A DNA stretch of 64,000 nucleotides from Lethocerus indicus (Eukaryota > Arthropoda > Insecta > Hemiptera > Belostomatidae): positions 248,001-312,000 of the forward strand of contig JACDQD010000012.1 in the NCBI GenBank assembly GCA_019843655.1, in the 5' to 3' direction. Position 1 is the stretch's first letter. The number at the start of each line of letters is the position of its first letter. The notes under the pieces are model-generated. The model was not told the DNA's origin, searched no databases, and saw only the letters and a program-made list of their open reading frames with translations. This document shows, piece after piece, positions 45,946-56,920 of the stretch. The position numbers were made by a program, and so were the translations under genes.

Positions 45946-48900
45946 TGGCGGAAAATGTAGGTATTTTGAAAGTTTTAAATCGATCCCATATTCCACCCAC
46001 AAGTGTCCTAAAGTGAGTTACACTTGCCCCTGAAATGGCGGGTCGGAAATCGAAAATTAAGGTTTTTCGAAAATTTTCACAGATCGATCCCATATTCCAC
46101 CCACAAGTGTCCTAAAGTGAGTTACACTTGCCCCTGAAATGGCGGGTCGGAAATCGAAAATTTAGGTTTTTCGAAAATTTTCACAGATCGATCCCATATT
46201 CCACCCACAAGTGTCCTAAGTGAGTTACACTTGCCCCTGAAATGGCGGGTCGAAAATCGAAAATTTAGGTTTTTCTAAAATTTTCACAGATCGATCCCAT
46301 ATTCCACCCACAAGTGTCCCTAAATGAGTTACACTTGCCCCTGAAATGGCGGGTCGAAAATCGAAAATTTAGGTTTTTTTAAAATTTTCACAGATCGATC
46401 CCATATTCCACCCACAAGTGTCCTAAAGTGAGTTACACTTGCCCCTGAAATGGCGGGTCGAAAATCGAAAATTTAGGTTTTTCGAAAATTTTCACAGATC
46501 GATCCCATATTCCACCCACAAGTGTCCCTAAATGAGTTACACTTGCCCCTGAAATGGCGGGTCGAAAATCGAAAATTTAGGTTTTTCGAAAATTTTCACA
46601 GATCGATCCCATATTCCACCCACAAGTGTCCTAAAGTGAGTTACACTTGCCCCTGAAATGGCGGGTCGGAAATCGAAAATTTAGGTTTTTCGAAAATTTT
46701 CACAGATCGATCCCATATTCCACCCACAAGTGTCCTAAAGTGAGTTACACTTGCCCCTGAAATGGCGGGTCGAAATCGAAAATTTAGGTTTTCGAAAATT
46801 TTCACAGATCGATCCCATATTCCACCCACAAGTGTCCTAAAGTGAGTTACACTTGCCCCTGAAATGGCGGGTCGAAAATCGAAAATTTAGGTTTTTCGAA
46901 AATTTTCACAGATCGATCCCATATTCCACCCACAAGTGTCCCTAAATGAGTTACACTTGCCCCTGAAATGGCGGGTCGAAAATCGAAAATTTAGGTTTTT
47001 CGAAAATTTTCACAGATCGATCCCATATTCCACCCACAAGTGTCCTAAAGTGAGTTACACTTGCCCCTGAAATGGCGGGTCGAAAATCGAAAATTTAGGT
47101 TTTTCGAAAATTTTCACAGATCGATCCCATATTCCACCCACAAGTGTCCCAAAGTGAGTTACACTTGCCCCTGAAATGGCGGGTCGAAAATCGAAAATTT
47201 AGGTTTTTCGAAAATTTTCACAGATCGATCCCATATTCCACCCACAAGTGTCCCTAAATGAGTTACACTTGCCCCTGAAATGGCGGGTCGAAAATCGAAA
47301 ATTTAGGTTTTTCGAAAATTTTCACAGATCGATCCCATATTCCACCCACAAGTGTCCTAAAGTGAGTTACACTTGCCCCTGAAATGGCGGGTCGAAAATC
47401 GAAAATTTAGGTTTTTCGAAAATTTTCACAGATCGATCCCATATTCCACCCACAAGTGTCCTAAAGTGAGTTACACTTGCCCCTGAAATGGCGGGTCGAA
47501 AATCGAAAATTTAGGTTTTTCGAAAATTTTCACAGATCGATCCCATATTCCACCCACAAGTGTCCTAAAGTGAGTTACACTTGCCCCTGAAAGGGCGGCT
47601 CGGAAATCGAAAATTTAGGTTTTTCGAAAATTTTCACAGATCGATCCCATATTCCACCCACAAGTGTCCTAAAGTGAGTTACACTTGCCCCTGAAATGGC
47701 GGGTCGAAAATCGAAAATTTAGGTTTTTCGAAAATTTTCACAGATCGATCCCATATTCCACCCACAAGTGTCCTAAAGTGAGTTACACTTGCCCCTGAAA
47801 TGGCGGGTCGAAAATCGAAAATTTAGGTTTTTCGAAAATTTTCACAGATCGATCCCATATTCCACCCACAAGTGTCCTAAAGTGAGTTACACTTGCCCCT
47901 GAAATGGCGGGTCGAAAATCGAAAATTTAGGTTTTTCGAAAATTTTCACAGATCGATCCCATATTCCACCCACAAGTGTCCTAAAGTGAGTTACACTTGC
48001 CCCTGAAATGGCGGGTCGAAAATCGAAAATTTAGGTTTTTCGAAAATTTTCACAGATCGATCCCATATTCCACCCACAAGTGTCCTAAAGTGAGTTACAC
48101 TTGCCCCTGAAATGGCGGGTCGAAAATCGAAAATTTAGGTTTTTCGAAAATTTTCACAGATCGATCCCATATTCCACCCACAAGTGTCCTAAAGTGAGTT
48201 ACACTTGCCCCTGAAATGGCGGGTCGAAATCGAAAATTTAGGTTTTTCGAAAATTTTCACAGATCGATCCCATATTCCACCCACAAGTGTCCCTAAATGA
48301 GTTACACTTGCCCCTGAAATGGCGGGTCGAAAATCGAAAATTTAGGTTTTTCGAAAATTTTCACAGATCGATCCCATATTCCACCCACAAGTGTCCTAAA
48401 GTGAGTTACACTTGCCCCTGAAATGGCGGGTCGAAAATCGAAAATTTAGGTTTTTCGAAAATTTTCACAGATCGATCCCATATTCCACCCACAAGTGTCC
48501 CTAAATGAGTTACACTTGCCCCTGAAATGGCGGGTCGAAAATCGAAAATTTAGGTTTTTCGAAAATTTTCACAGATCGATCCCATATTCCACCCACAAGT
48601 GTCCCAAAGTGAGTTACACTTGCCCTGAAATGGCGGGTCGAAATCGAAAATTTAGGTTTTCGAAAATTTTCACAGATCGATCCCATATTCCACCCACAAG
48701 TGTCCTAAAGTGAGTTACACTTGCCCCTGAAATGGCGGGTCGAAAATCGAAAATTTAGGTTTTCGAAAATTTTCACAGATCGATCCCATATTCCACCCAC
48801 AAGTGTCCCTAAATGAGTTACACTTGCCCCTGAAATGGCGGGTCGAAAATCGAAAATTTAGGTTTTTCGAAAATTTTCACAGATCGATCCCATATTCCAC

Positions 48901-50035
48901 CCACAAGTGTCCCTAAGTGAGTTACACTTGCCCCTGAAATGGCGGGTCGAAAATCGAAAATTTAGGTTTTTAAAATTTTCCTAGACGATCCCATATTCCA
49001 CCCACAAGTGTCCCAAAGTGAGTTACACTTGCCCCTGAAATGGCGGGTCGGAAATCGAAAATTTAGGTTTTTCGAAAATTTTCACAGATCGATCCCATAT
49101 TCCACCCACAAGTGTCCTAAAGTGAGTTACACTTGCCCCTGAAATGGCGGGTCGAAAATCGAAAATTTAGGTTTTTCGAAAATTTTCACAGATCGATCCC
49201 ATATTCCACCCACAAGTGTCCCTAAAGTGAGTTACACTTGCCCCTGAAATGGCGGGTCGAAAATCGAAAATTTAGGTTTTTCGAAAATTTTCACAGATCG
49301 ATCCCATATTCCACCCACAAGTGTCCCTAAGTGAGTTACACTTGCCCCTGAAATGGCGGGTCGAAAATCGAAAATTTAGGTTTTTCGAAAATTTTCACAG
49401 ATCGATCCCATATTCCACCCACAAGTGTCCTAAATGAGTTACACTTGCCCCTGAAATGGCGGGTCGGAAATCGAAAATTTAGGTTTTTCGAAAATTTTCA
49501 CAGATCGATCCCATATTCCACCCACAAGTGTCCCTAAGTGAGTTACACTTGCCCCTGAAATGGCGGGTCGGAAATCGAAAATTTAGGTTTTTCGAAAATT
49601 TTCTCAGATCGATCCCATATTCCACCCACAAGTGTCCCTAAGTGAGTTACACTTGCCCCTGAAATGGCGGGTCGGAAATCGAAAATTTAGGTTTTTCGAA
49701 AATTTTCACAGATCGATCCCATATTCCACCCACAAGTGTCCTAATGTGAGTTACACTTGCCCCTGAAATGGCGGGTCGGAAATCGAAAATTTAGGTTTTT
49801 CGAAAATTTTCACAGATCGATCCCATATTCCACCCACAAGTGTCCTAATGTGAGTTACACTTGCCCCTGAAATGGCGGGTCGGAAATCGAAAATTTAGGT
49901 TTTTCGAAAATTTTCACAGATCGATCCCATATTCCACCCACAAGTGTCCTAAAGTGAGTTACACTTGCCCCCGAAACGGTGGGTCGGAAATCGTTAATTG
50001 AGGTTTTTGGATGATTTTTCCGTATTTTATGTATT
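45946..50035 (+). repeat. 104-bp satellite array, about 39 copies
   Basis: The monomer length was counted directly (CGATCCCATATTCC at 45981, 46085, 46189). Each monomer contains CCACCCACAAGTGTCCTAAA, GTGAGTTACACTTGCCCCTG, AAATGGCGGGTCG and GAAAATTTAGGTTTTTCGAA. CAAGTGT and ACACTTG form a 7-bp inverted repeat around 13 bases, and GAAAATTTTC is itself palindromic. Copies are nearly identical. Variation is concentrated at the CCTAAAG/CCCTAAATG/CCCAAAG position and GGAAATCG/GAAAATCG. Edge monomers at both ends are more divergent. Confidence 0.95.
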
Positions 50036-50995
50036 AATTTCTTAACCCCTTTTTCGGCCGATTTGGGTCTAAGAACTGCCTTTTTGAAGCGATTTTGGGC
50101 GTAAAAATCCCCTTTTGGTCAGATTTTGTGCCTTAAAACCACCTTTTTTTACCTATTTGGGCCTATTTTGGTAAAAAATTGCCATTTTTTCCCCATTTTT
50201 TGCTTTAAATTCCTTTTCTTGAATCGATTCTGGGTCTAAAAACCCTTTTTTTGGGGCGATTTTAGGACTAGAAATCGACTATTTGAGTTGATTTTTGGTC
50301 TAAAAACCCCTTTTTTGACCAATTTTAGGACTAAAGCGGACTTTTTGGGGTGATTTTTTCTCTAAAAACCATCTTTTTTGGACGATTTTAGGCCTAAAAC
50401 CGCCTTTTTGGACCGATTTTGGGTCTAAAAACCCATTTTTGGTAAGATTTTGGGTCTAAAAATGCTCTTTTTGGGGCGATTTTCGGACTAGAAACCGACT
50501 TTTTGAGCTGATTTTTGGTTTAAAAACCCCTTTTTTAATCAATTTAAGGACTAAAAGCGGATTTTTTGGGGTGATTTTTTCTCTAAAAACCATCTTTTTT
50601 GGACGATTTTAAGCCTAAAACCGTCTTTTTGGACCGATTTTGGGTGTAAAAACCCAATTTTGGGTCTAAAAAGCCCTTTTTAGGGCTTATTTTGGGTTTA
50701 AAAACCCTCTTTTAGGGCCTATTTTGGGCCTAAAAACCCAATTCTTGGGCTGATTTTGGGCCTTAAAACCGCCTTTTTGGACCTATTTTCGGGCTAAAAA
50801 CCCCCTTTTTCGGCCAATTTTTGGCCTTAAAATCCCTTTCTTGAATCGATTTTGGGCCTAAAAACCCCCTTTTGGTCGATTTTTGGTCAAAAAACCGCCT
50901 TTTTTGGGCTATTTTGGGCCTAAATACTCCCTTTTTATTTGGATTTTTGGTCTAAAAACCGCCTTTTTGGACCTATTTTGGGCCTTAAAACCCGG
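50036..50995 (-). repeat. A-tract tandem array, right arm in inverted orientation
   Basis: Units such as TTTTGGGCCTAAAAACCCCC and TAGGCCTAAAACCGCCTTTT are reverse complements of the left-arm units. A higher-order unit of about 220 bp is visible: GGACTAGAAATCGACT at 50265 and GGACTAGAAACCGACT at 50485, with the following 160 bp also repeated. Divergence is higher than in the left arm's homogeneous part. Confidence 0.9.
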
Positions 50996-51250
50996 TAGTT
51001 TTCTCGACTACTGAGCAACTCTCTAACTGTGCATTGCAATAGCTGTCTTAAGGAAAAAGTCTGCGGGCGGTATTGAGAGCGGAATTTTCGGACGCGCTGC
51101 TTTCAAAATAGAATAATTTTTGCAGTTTGGAGACTGAAGAAGAGACCGGCGGTAGGATGATCCGAAAGCCCGATGACGGGGGTCGGAAACGGGAAATCAT
51201 CAACGGCGATAATTAGCGGAGTTGGTGGGGATAATAATTAATTAGCAGAG

Positions 51251-51510
51251 TTGGTGTTGGAGTGGGCAGAGAGCGGCCACCACCAGCTGATTAGAAGAGT
51301 GGGCCCAACTTCAAAGTCCAAAGTAGACGGGGCTTATTTGTTTCACCGACTTTCATTACACACACACAGATCGGACACAGCTATGAGAACACTGCGACAC
51401 ATAACAGATATAGGAATCACCTTAAAGTATTTATATATTCTGCTGCGAGAGTTATGCTCTCACCTTCAATTGTGACATATGGACGGTTGCGATACTAAAG
51501 TTCATATATA
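51251..51510 (+). pseudogene. Decayed non-LTR reverse transcriptase fragment (possible)
   Basis: In two overlapping frames the sequence gives RTLRHITDIGITLK and then VFIYSAARVMLSPSIVTYG. This resembles the thumb region of CR1/RTE-type RT (pattern LWRRxDIxLxLKxRVYxAAVRSVLLYG). The resemblance is partial, needs a frameshift and lacks catalytic residues. Confidence 0.3.
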
Positions 51511-52729
51511 TGTGTTTTCATATCGCTCGTTTTTCTCGATAAAATTAGACGGAACGTTTGACGCGTAACTGACAGTGGGAGAAAACATTTTTTTTTAGTA
51601 CGGTTAATACTTAGTGTAGAGCTTTGAAAACCCCCTGACTTTATTTAGGAAGCGCTTTCAATTAGTTTAGAATACCTGCAGCTTTCGGTCTATCGCTAGA
51701 CCGGTTTCGGTGTTCCCAGAAACCGCCCCAGAGAGGGCTCTATTGGGAGGCTTCCGAAGTTTCGGAACTATTACCATTCGCTAGAGTATAATTTTAATAG
51801 CATTTAATGGATTTTTTTTGTGTATTTCTCCTCCTTCTGTGCCAGCTTCGGTAGCGGTGTTGGTCACAGTCCCAATTTCCATTTTTCGACACCCCTAAAT
51901 GAGGACAAATATTTCCTATAATTTGAACTTTTTTAAGAGCGCACTTCAGACTCTGCTATTGATTATTTATTCGGTGTTGAGCACAAAACGGGTATTCCGA
52001 ATTGGGTATTTTTTTTTTATTACGCGTCATAACCGCAAGAAATTATTCTTTAACAGGAATAAATTTTCCCGTGAATATTAATTAAATACAATAAAGCAAT
52101 TTTCACAGTGAAAACCACACCGCCGCAAATATTGGGTTTTATTAGTTTTGGTGTCGCAACCCTTTTTTTTTTTGGAAGCGTTCCCTCGGTCGGGTAATTA
52201 TTTAATCGAAAAAAAATTTTGGTTTTCACAGAAATTTCCTCTAATTAAAAGAAGAAAAAAAAACAACACCGCCGCCGACGGACCGATAATTGCGCGGATT
52301 TATATCGGCAGATTGAGATTTTTTTTGTAACTTAGTTCCTATCGCTCTTTTTTTTGGCTCTCGAGAACATATTTTTTTTTATATTTTTCTCGACCAAAAT
52401 AACTCAGCGGAGTCATCCCCGCCGACAGTCTAATTAGTACGTTGTCGGCCGTGTGAAATGAACTAATAAACTGTGAATATTGCACCGGGGAAAACTGCCC
52501 CACAACCGGCAGTTCGGCGGGTTAATTAAAAATTGGTTATTATTATTAATACGGGGTTGAAAAACGGTCGGACACAATTTATCCTCTGCTGTCGCATTTC
52601 GTTTACTTGTTGTCTGCAAATGAAAATATTTCAGTACTTAAAATCGCGTAATCGATGTAATGGTAAATTTTGTCCAAAGTAAGGTTCGCTTTCGGCCTCT
52701 GGCCACAGTCGGTAGCAAATTTCTTCTGC
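51511..52729. other. Intergenic DNA, no gene recognised
   Basis: A family P core CGCTAGACCGGTTTCGG lies at 51693, followed by a minus-strand GTTCCGAAACTTCGG at 51753-51767. T-rich runs and no gene otherwise. Confidence 0.45.
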
Positions 52730-53356
52730 CTACACGGAGAGAGGAAGCAACCTGACAGCACTTGCAGCACGCTTTTCTTTACTGTTATACCAGTCGATGA
52801 TGGTAGTTTTTATCGTTTATTTGGGCTAGGACTGAAAAGAGCAGATCTAAATCGCAAATTTGGACTGTTGAGAGACCTCTTTTGAAAAGGGCATCAAAAC
52901 TGACAATAGTCAACAAACTGACAATATATAAAACTATACTAAAACCGACACGGACATACGGAATAGAACTATGTTGGGACCGCCAAGAAATCCGACATCG
53001 CACGTATCCAAACATTCCAGTCGAAAGTCCTTCCAGTACCATCCTTAATGCTCCCCCCCCAGGGTATGTTTCTAACCGAACAATCCATAATGACCTCAAC
53101 ATACCGACAAAATCACGCTTACTTAAATTCCACTCCCGCCTCTCTCCACGTCCAAATCCACTCCCTTCAGTCCCTTTCCTCTTTTACCCACCCATTATCC
53201 CCTTAAACGCCACCGGCCTAGAGACTTTCTGTAGGTCAAAAGTACCATCACTGGACGGCGTCTTTATCGAGTGAAACTAATCGAAAAAAAAACCGCAATT
53301 GTACCTATAACCGGCATATAGTTGATTGTACAATAAATAAAGTTAAATAAAAAGAA
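52730..53356 (+). mobile_element. Jockey-type non-LTR retrotransposon C-terminus and 3' end
   Basis: The clearest Jockey remnant. From 52882 a 130-codon frame without its own ATG encodes LTIYKTILKPTRTYGIELCW, STILNAPPPGYVSNRTIH, DLNIPTKSRLLKF and RLSPRPNPL. These are successive landmarks of the region after the RT domain in Jockey-clade proteins. It stops at 53272-53274 and is followed by a short 3' end with AATAAATAAAGTTAAATAAA. A preceding piece (52785-52880) with NRKFGLLRDLF is in another frame. The motif ACCTGACAGCACTTGCAGCA occurs just before (about 52748) and, in part, just after the element. The catalytic part of RT and the endonuclease are missing. Confidence 0.85.
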
Positions 53357-53393
53357 AACACGGAGAGGAAACAACCTGACAGCACTTTATGCT

Positions 53394-53600
53394 GGTGAAA
53401 CTTTATATTAGTTCATCGACTGTCGCGGTATGTTGAGGTCACGTTGAACGGTGCGATTTGAAAGGTACCCGGGTGCATTCAGGATGGTTTGGAAGGACTT
53501 TCGTTTAGAATTTCTGCTTCTCCGCCGTTTCGGTTTTAATACGCCCTTTTTTTTTTGTATATTCTGTGAGTTTCAGGTCTGAGTAGTCCAAATTTATGTA
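53394..53600 (-). mobile_element. Second Jockey-type fragment, tail-to-tail with the first
   Basis: On the minus strand it encodes NAPGY/NRT- and DLNIPT-type residues (the plus strand shows CGGTATGTTGAGGTCACGTT), ending with a VDELI-like motif. It is more diverged than the plus-strand piece and belongs to a related subfamily. The same junction is found at 60075-60340. Confidence 0.75.
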
Positions 53601-53618
53601 CGGTTTTTGTGACTAGTT

Positions 53619-53795
53619 TAACATACCTGTTTTGTGGTCTGCCGGGGGTTGGAATGTACCCTAGGTTTGTCTCGTGTTTCCGTCTCCTTTTCTGAACGGT
53701 ATTCGTCAATGGACAGCGCTACTGAAGATGGCGAGCGGCCGAAACCGCAGTCTAGCAAAAGGCGAGAGGAGACAGAAACACCGGAAAGCTACGCT
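53619..53795. mobile_element. MITE family P, partially deleted copy
   Basis: It starts AACATACCTGTTTTGTGG, loses the left core, and resumes with GCTACTGAAGATGGCGAGCG, CGAAACCGCAGTCTAGCAAA and GGAGACAGAAACACCGGAAA. Confidence 0.8.
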
Positions 53796-54031
53796 GTTTC
53801 TGACGTTTCGAAACGCATATCGGTACCATCGTCGTGTCGATGCACTCAGTCTGTTATTGAATTTTGAAAATTGTTAACGACAATTCAGTATTCTGCGTTT
53901 GACGCATTTTGAACGGCGCCAATTCTCGGTATTTTATCAGTCCAGTCTCGTTGTGTGAGGCGCGAGATAAACTTTGCTCCATTCACGTTTTCGCAAGCCG
54001 GAGGACGGTTATATAACGGCCGATTGATTAT

Positions 54032-54035
<4 letters not shown>

Positions 54036-54086
<51 letters not shown>
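54036..54086. repeat. (TA)n microsatellite
   Basis: About 25 TA units. Confidence 0.95.
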
Positions 54087-54089
<3 letters not shown>

Positions 54090-54224
54090 CTTATTTCCGA
54101 TATCGCTTCGAGGAAACTGTAACGGCGATAGCGTCCGGTTCAATTAGCGAGTGTTTTATTAATAGAACTCTATAGACGCATGTGGAGAAAAATTTACAGA
54201 AGAACAGTTAGAAAATAATTAACA

Positions 54225-54490
54225 GAGAGACAATAACAGTCTTGAAAGACTGAAAATCATAAAAAAAAAGGGATAAAAATTAATATAAGTTATGGTTAAT
54301 AAGCAGCTTAAAGCATCCTATGTGAATCACATTACTTTATACAATTGGATTTTCATATTTCAGTATATCTTAAGTGAACTGTGTATTTATTGCTTAACAC
54401 ACATTTTCTCGTGTATCGGGTCATAATTACCTTTTTTTATTAATAAATTGTGTTAAAGAATATATTCATTACTTTATTCAATACTCTTGG
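54225..54490 (+). repeat. Dispersed repeat R3, copy 1
   Basis: It matches 55855-56105 closely: ACAATAACAGTCTTGAAAGA, GTTATGGTTAATAAGCAGCT, ATACAATTGGATTTTCATAT, TATCTTAAGTGAACTGTGTA. A small hairpin (CAGTCT..AGACTG) is kept in both. Class unknown. Confidence 0.85.
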
Positions 54491-55480
54491 ACATAATTAA
54501 GTTTTATAATTTGTTCATATGCGATAAAATGTTATTTTTTTTGCGACCGGTTTCTTACAGGAATCATTTATTTTGATAAAGAAAAAAGACATCAATAAAA
54601 TATCACACTTTGTTGCGCCCCGACCGATATTTCAGCGGTAGAATATTATTATATTATTTTCAGATTTTTTAAATTATATATACTTTGTGCCGATATGTGG
54701 TTGTGTTCTAACGGACGGAATTTTTTTGTTTCAGGTGAGCTCCAATGTGTGGAAAACTTAATTATCAGTAGAAAGCTAGCGTCCAAAATCGTAAGTAGAA
54801 ACATAAATACTACAATTTAAGATGGGTTTTAACAATAATGGGCTTTCATGGGAATTAATGAAAATTAAATACTTCTATTCAGCGTTAGAAATAGATGAGA
54901 TGGGTGAAATAATTGCTCCTCCCCCCCCCGGCTTATATTTCATTTAAACCCGTGGGAGTTGCTGGGAGTTTTCCTCCGAAATCCATTTTTAATTATTTTC
55001 CACTTTTAAACATTGTGGATATTTCGAGATGAACATCGGTTCTTGGGCGAGAGCGAATTGTTAATGTAAAAATCCATTTATTCGAGCTGATTTCTCGGTC
55101 TGACGCCCGCATATCCCGCCTCTCTTCGCAGACCGGTCTGCAAATGCGTGAATTAGCATTCGCGTTTTTTTTCTTTTTTTTTTTTTAATATTCGCGTATT
55201 AATCGTGGAAAACGCGAGGATCGGAAGTGCGCACGGGGGGGTTTTTTTTTTACGCCGTTAAAAAATATACACACAGGGTTTTTTTTTCCTACTGCGGTGT
55301 CCTTCGCATATTCGGGACAGGAGGGAAAGGGATATTAACGAGTTCACAGGTGCAAAGGTACTAGAAAAAATAAAATTAAACGGACGCTGAAAAAGAAAAA
55401 CAGGTAAATAGAAGACCGATTTTATGGATAATCCCACAAAACTTAGATTTATAAAGCGTACACTGTCGGATAATATATTA
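54491..55480. other. Intergenic DNA, no gene recognised
   Basis: Long T and A runs; no coding signal. GCAGACCGGTCTGC, a perfect 14-bp palindrome, lies at about 55128-55141. Confidence 0.45.
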
Positions 55481-55633
55481 GGTCTACCCAAAAGTAATCG
55501 ACAATTTGATAAGATGTATTTCGGTCTTGAGGAGTTCTTCAGGAGGAGAATCGCGAAAATTTGCGAAAAGTTTCTTTTTTAGCGAAATAAAATCAATTCC
55601 AAAGTCAAAATGTCGATTACTTTTGGGTACCCC
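55481..55633. mobile_element. TIR element M2, short full copy
   Basis: TA flanks both ends (55479-55480, 55634-55635). TIRs begin GGTCTACCCAAAAGTAATCG and end GATTACTTTTGGGTACCCC. The orientation is reversed relative to 34672-34868. 153 bp, non-coding. Confidence 0.88.
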
Positions 55634-55854
55634 TAATAAAAAATATGAAGACAGAATGAAAGAAACGAACAGATTTGTGTAATTCTTAGAACAAATTACG
55701 GACAATACAGCGCGTAACAGACCATAGCAGCCCAATTACGCTATTTAAGAATATTATTTTTTATTTTATTATTTCGGCATTTGCTTGAGTTCCGCTCTCA
55801 ATACTGACCATTGAAGTGAATCATTGACCGATTTCAGCTGTTTAAGAATAGAAA

Positions 55855-56105
55855 AAACAATAACAGTCTCGAAAGACTGAAAATTATAAGAAAAAGGTAT
55901 ACAACTTAATATAACGGTTATGGTTAATAACCAGCTTAAATCAGCCTATGTGAATCATTATTTTATACAATTGGATTTTCATATTTCAGTATATCTTAAG
56001 TGAACTGTGTATTTATTGCTTAACAGGCGTTTTCTCGTGTTTTGGGTCATAATTACCTTTTTTTTTAATTAATAAATTGTCTGAAAATATATTGCATTAT
56101 TCATT
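55855..56105 (+). repeat. Dispersed repeat R3, copy 2
   Basis: Same order of blocks as 54225-54490, with small indels. It is preceded by the recurrent motif TTCCGCTCTCAATACTGACC at about 55790. Confidence 0.85.
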
Positions 56106-56129
56106 ATTTTCGTTCATTTCGTGTATTTT

Positions 56130-56285
56130 TGAGCGGTTTCGGGCTCTCAAAACCTTCAGTAGCAGTTTTTAGTCACTCCGAATAATTGTGTGAGTCGACA
56201 AACTCTGCTACTGAGGACGGCGGAGGACCGGTTTCGGCCAGTTTTGGCTGAGCCGGTGAGAGGCCGAAAACTGTCTATACACAGA
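56130..56285. mobile_element. MITE family P, strongly diverged copy
   Basis: GCGGTTTCGGGCTCTCAAAA, CTTCAGTAGCAGTTTTTAGT, then CTGCTACTGAGGACGGCGGA and GGTTTCGGCC keep the arm order with many changes. Confidence 0.5.
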
Positions 56286-56920
56286 CCGGTATTTCCGGTT
56301 CGCGAAAAGGAAAGTTTTTCTCCTTCGACAGCCCTGTACGGTATCGGGAAATTACTATTCGCTGACTTCTGTCGGACTTTTTATGTCCGCACCCGTTGAC
56401 GGCGGAGATGTTGACGTGAAATGAAGAAATCGGAGCCTCTCGGCCGAAATGGGGGCCCAAAAATGAGTAGAATGAGAAGAGAAGAGTTGGCGCTATCTCT
56501 CCGGACGCAGCCCGGACTGGGGGGGGGATAAAGGAAGTGGACCGGAAGAATAATTAAAGCCGAAGACGGAAGAGGGCCGAAAGAGGACTGACAGACTGTC
56601 ATAACATTGTCTCTACGTCCGGTCAATTATCGATTCAGCGTTCGATGCGTGAACTGGGATATTACCGGGGGTTGGCGGCGGTTCAATTCGGTCAATTCGA
56701 AGTTCGGAACAACCCCGAGCTTTAGGCTATAAGTTTAGACCGGTATCTAGCGTCTACTGTTCGAGTGCGCCCAATCCGGTCGGTAGAAATAGACGGCTAT
56801 TTTTCGATATCTGCCATTTTATACCGTCGAGAGGATTCCGGAGGGGGCAATTTTGCAGAATCCGATATCCGAAACATATCGAATACGCGTTGTATAGACC
56901 CCCCCTAAATTTAGCCCTAT
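56286..56920. other. Intergenic DNA, no gene recognised
   Basis: No repeat or gene is recognised apart from a G run at 56519-56527. Confidence 0.45.

Noticed and set aside
45620..48713. Open frames within the tandem arrays
   Set aside because: They repeat with the monomer and break at monomer variants, so they are products of the repeat and not genes.
45946..50035. CRISPR array
   Set aside because: The whole 104-bp unit repeats with no unique spacers, and the genome is eukaryotic.
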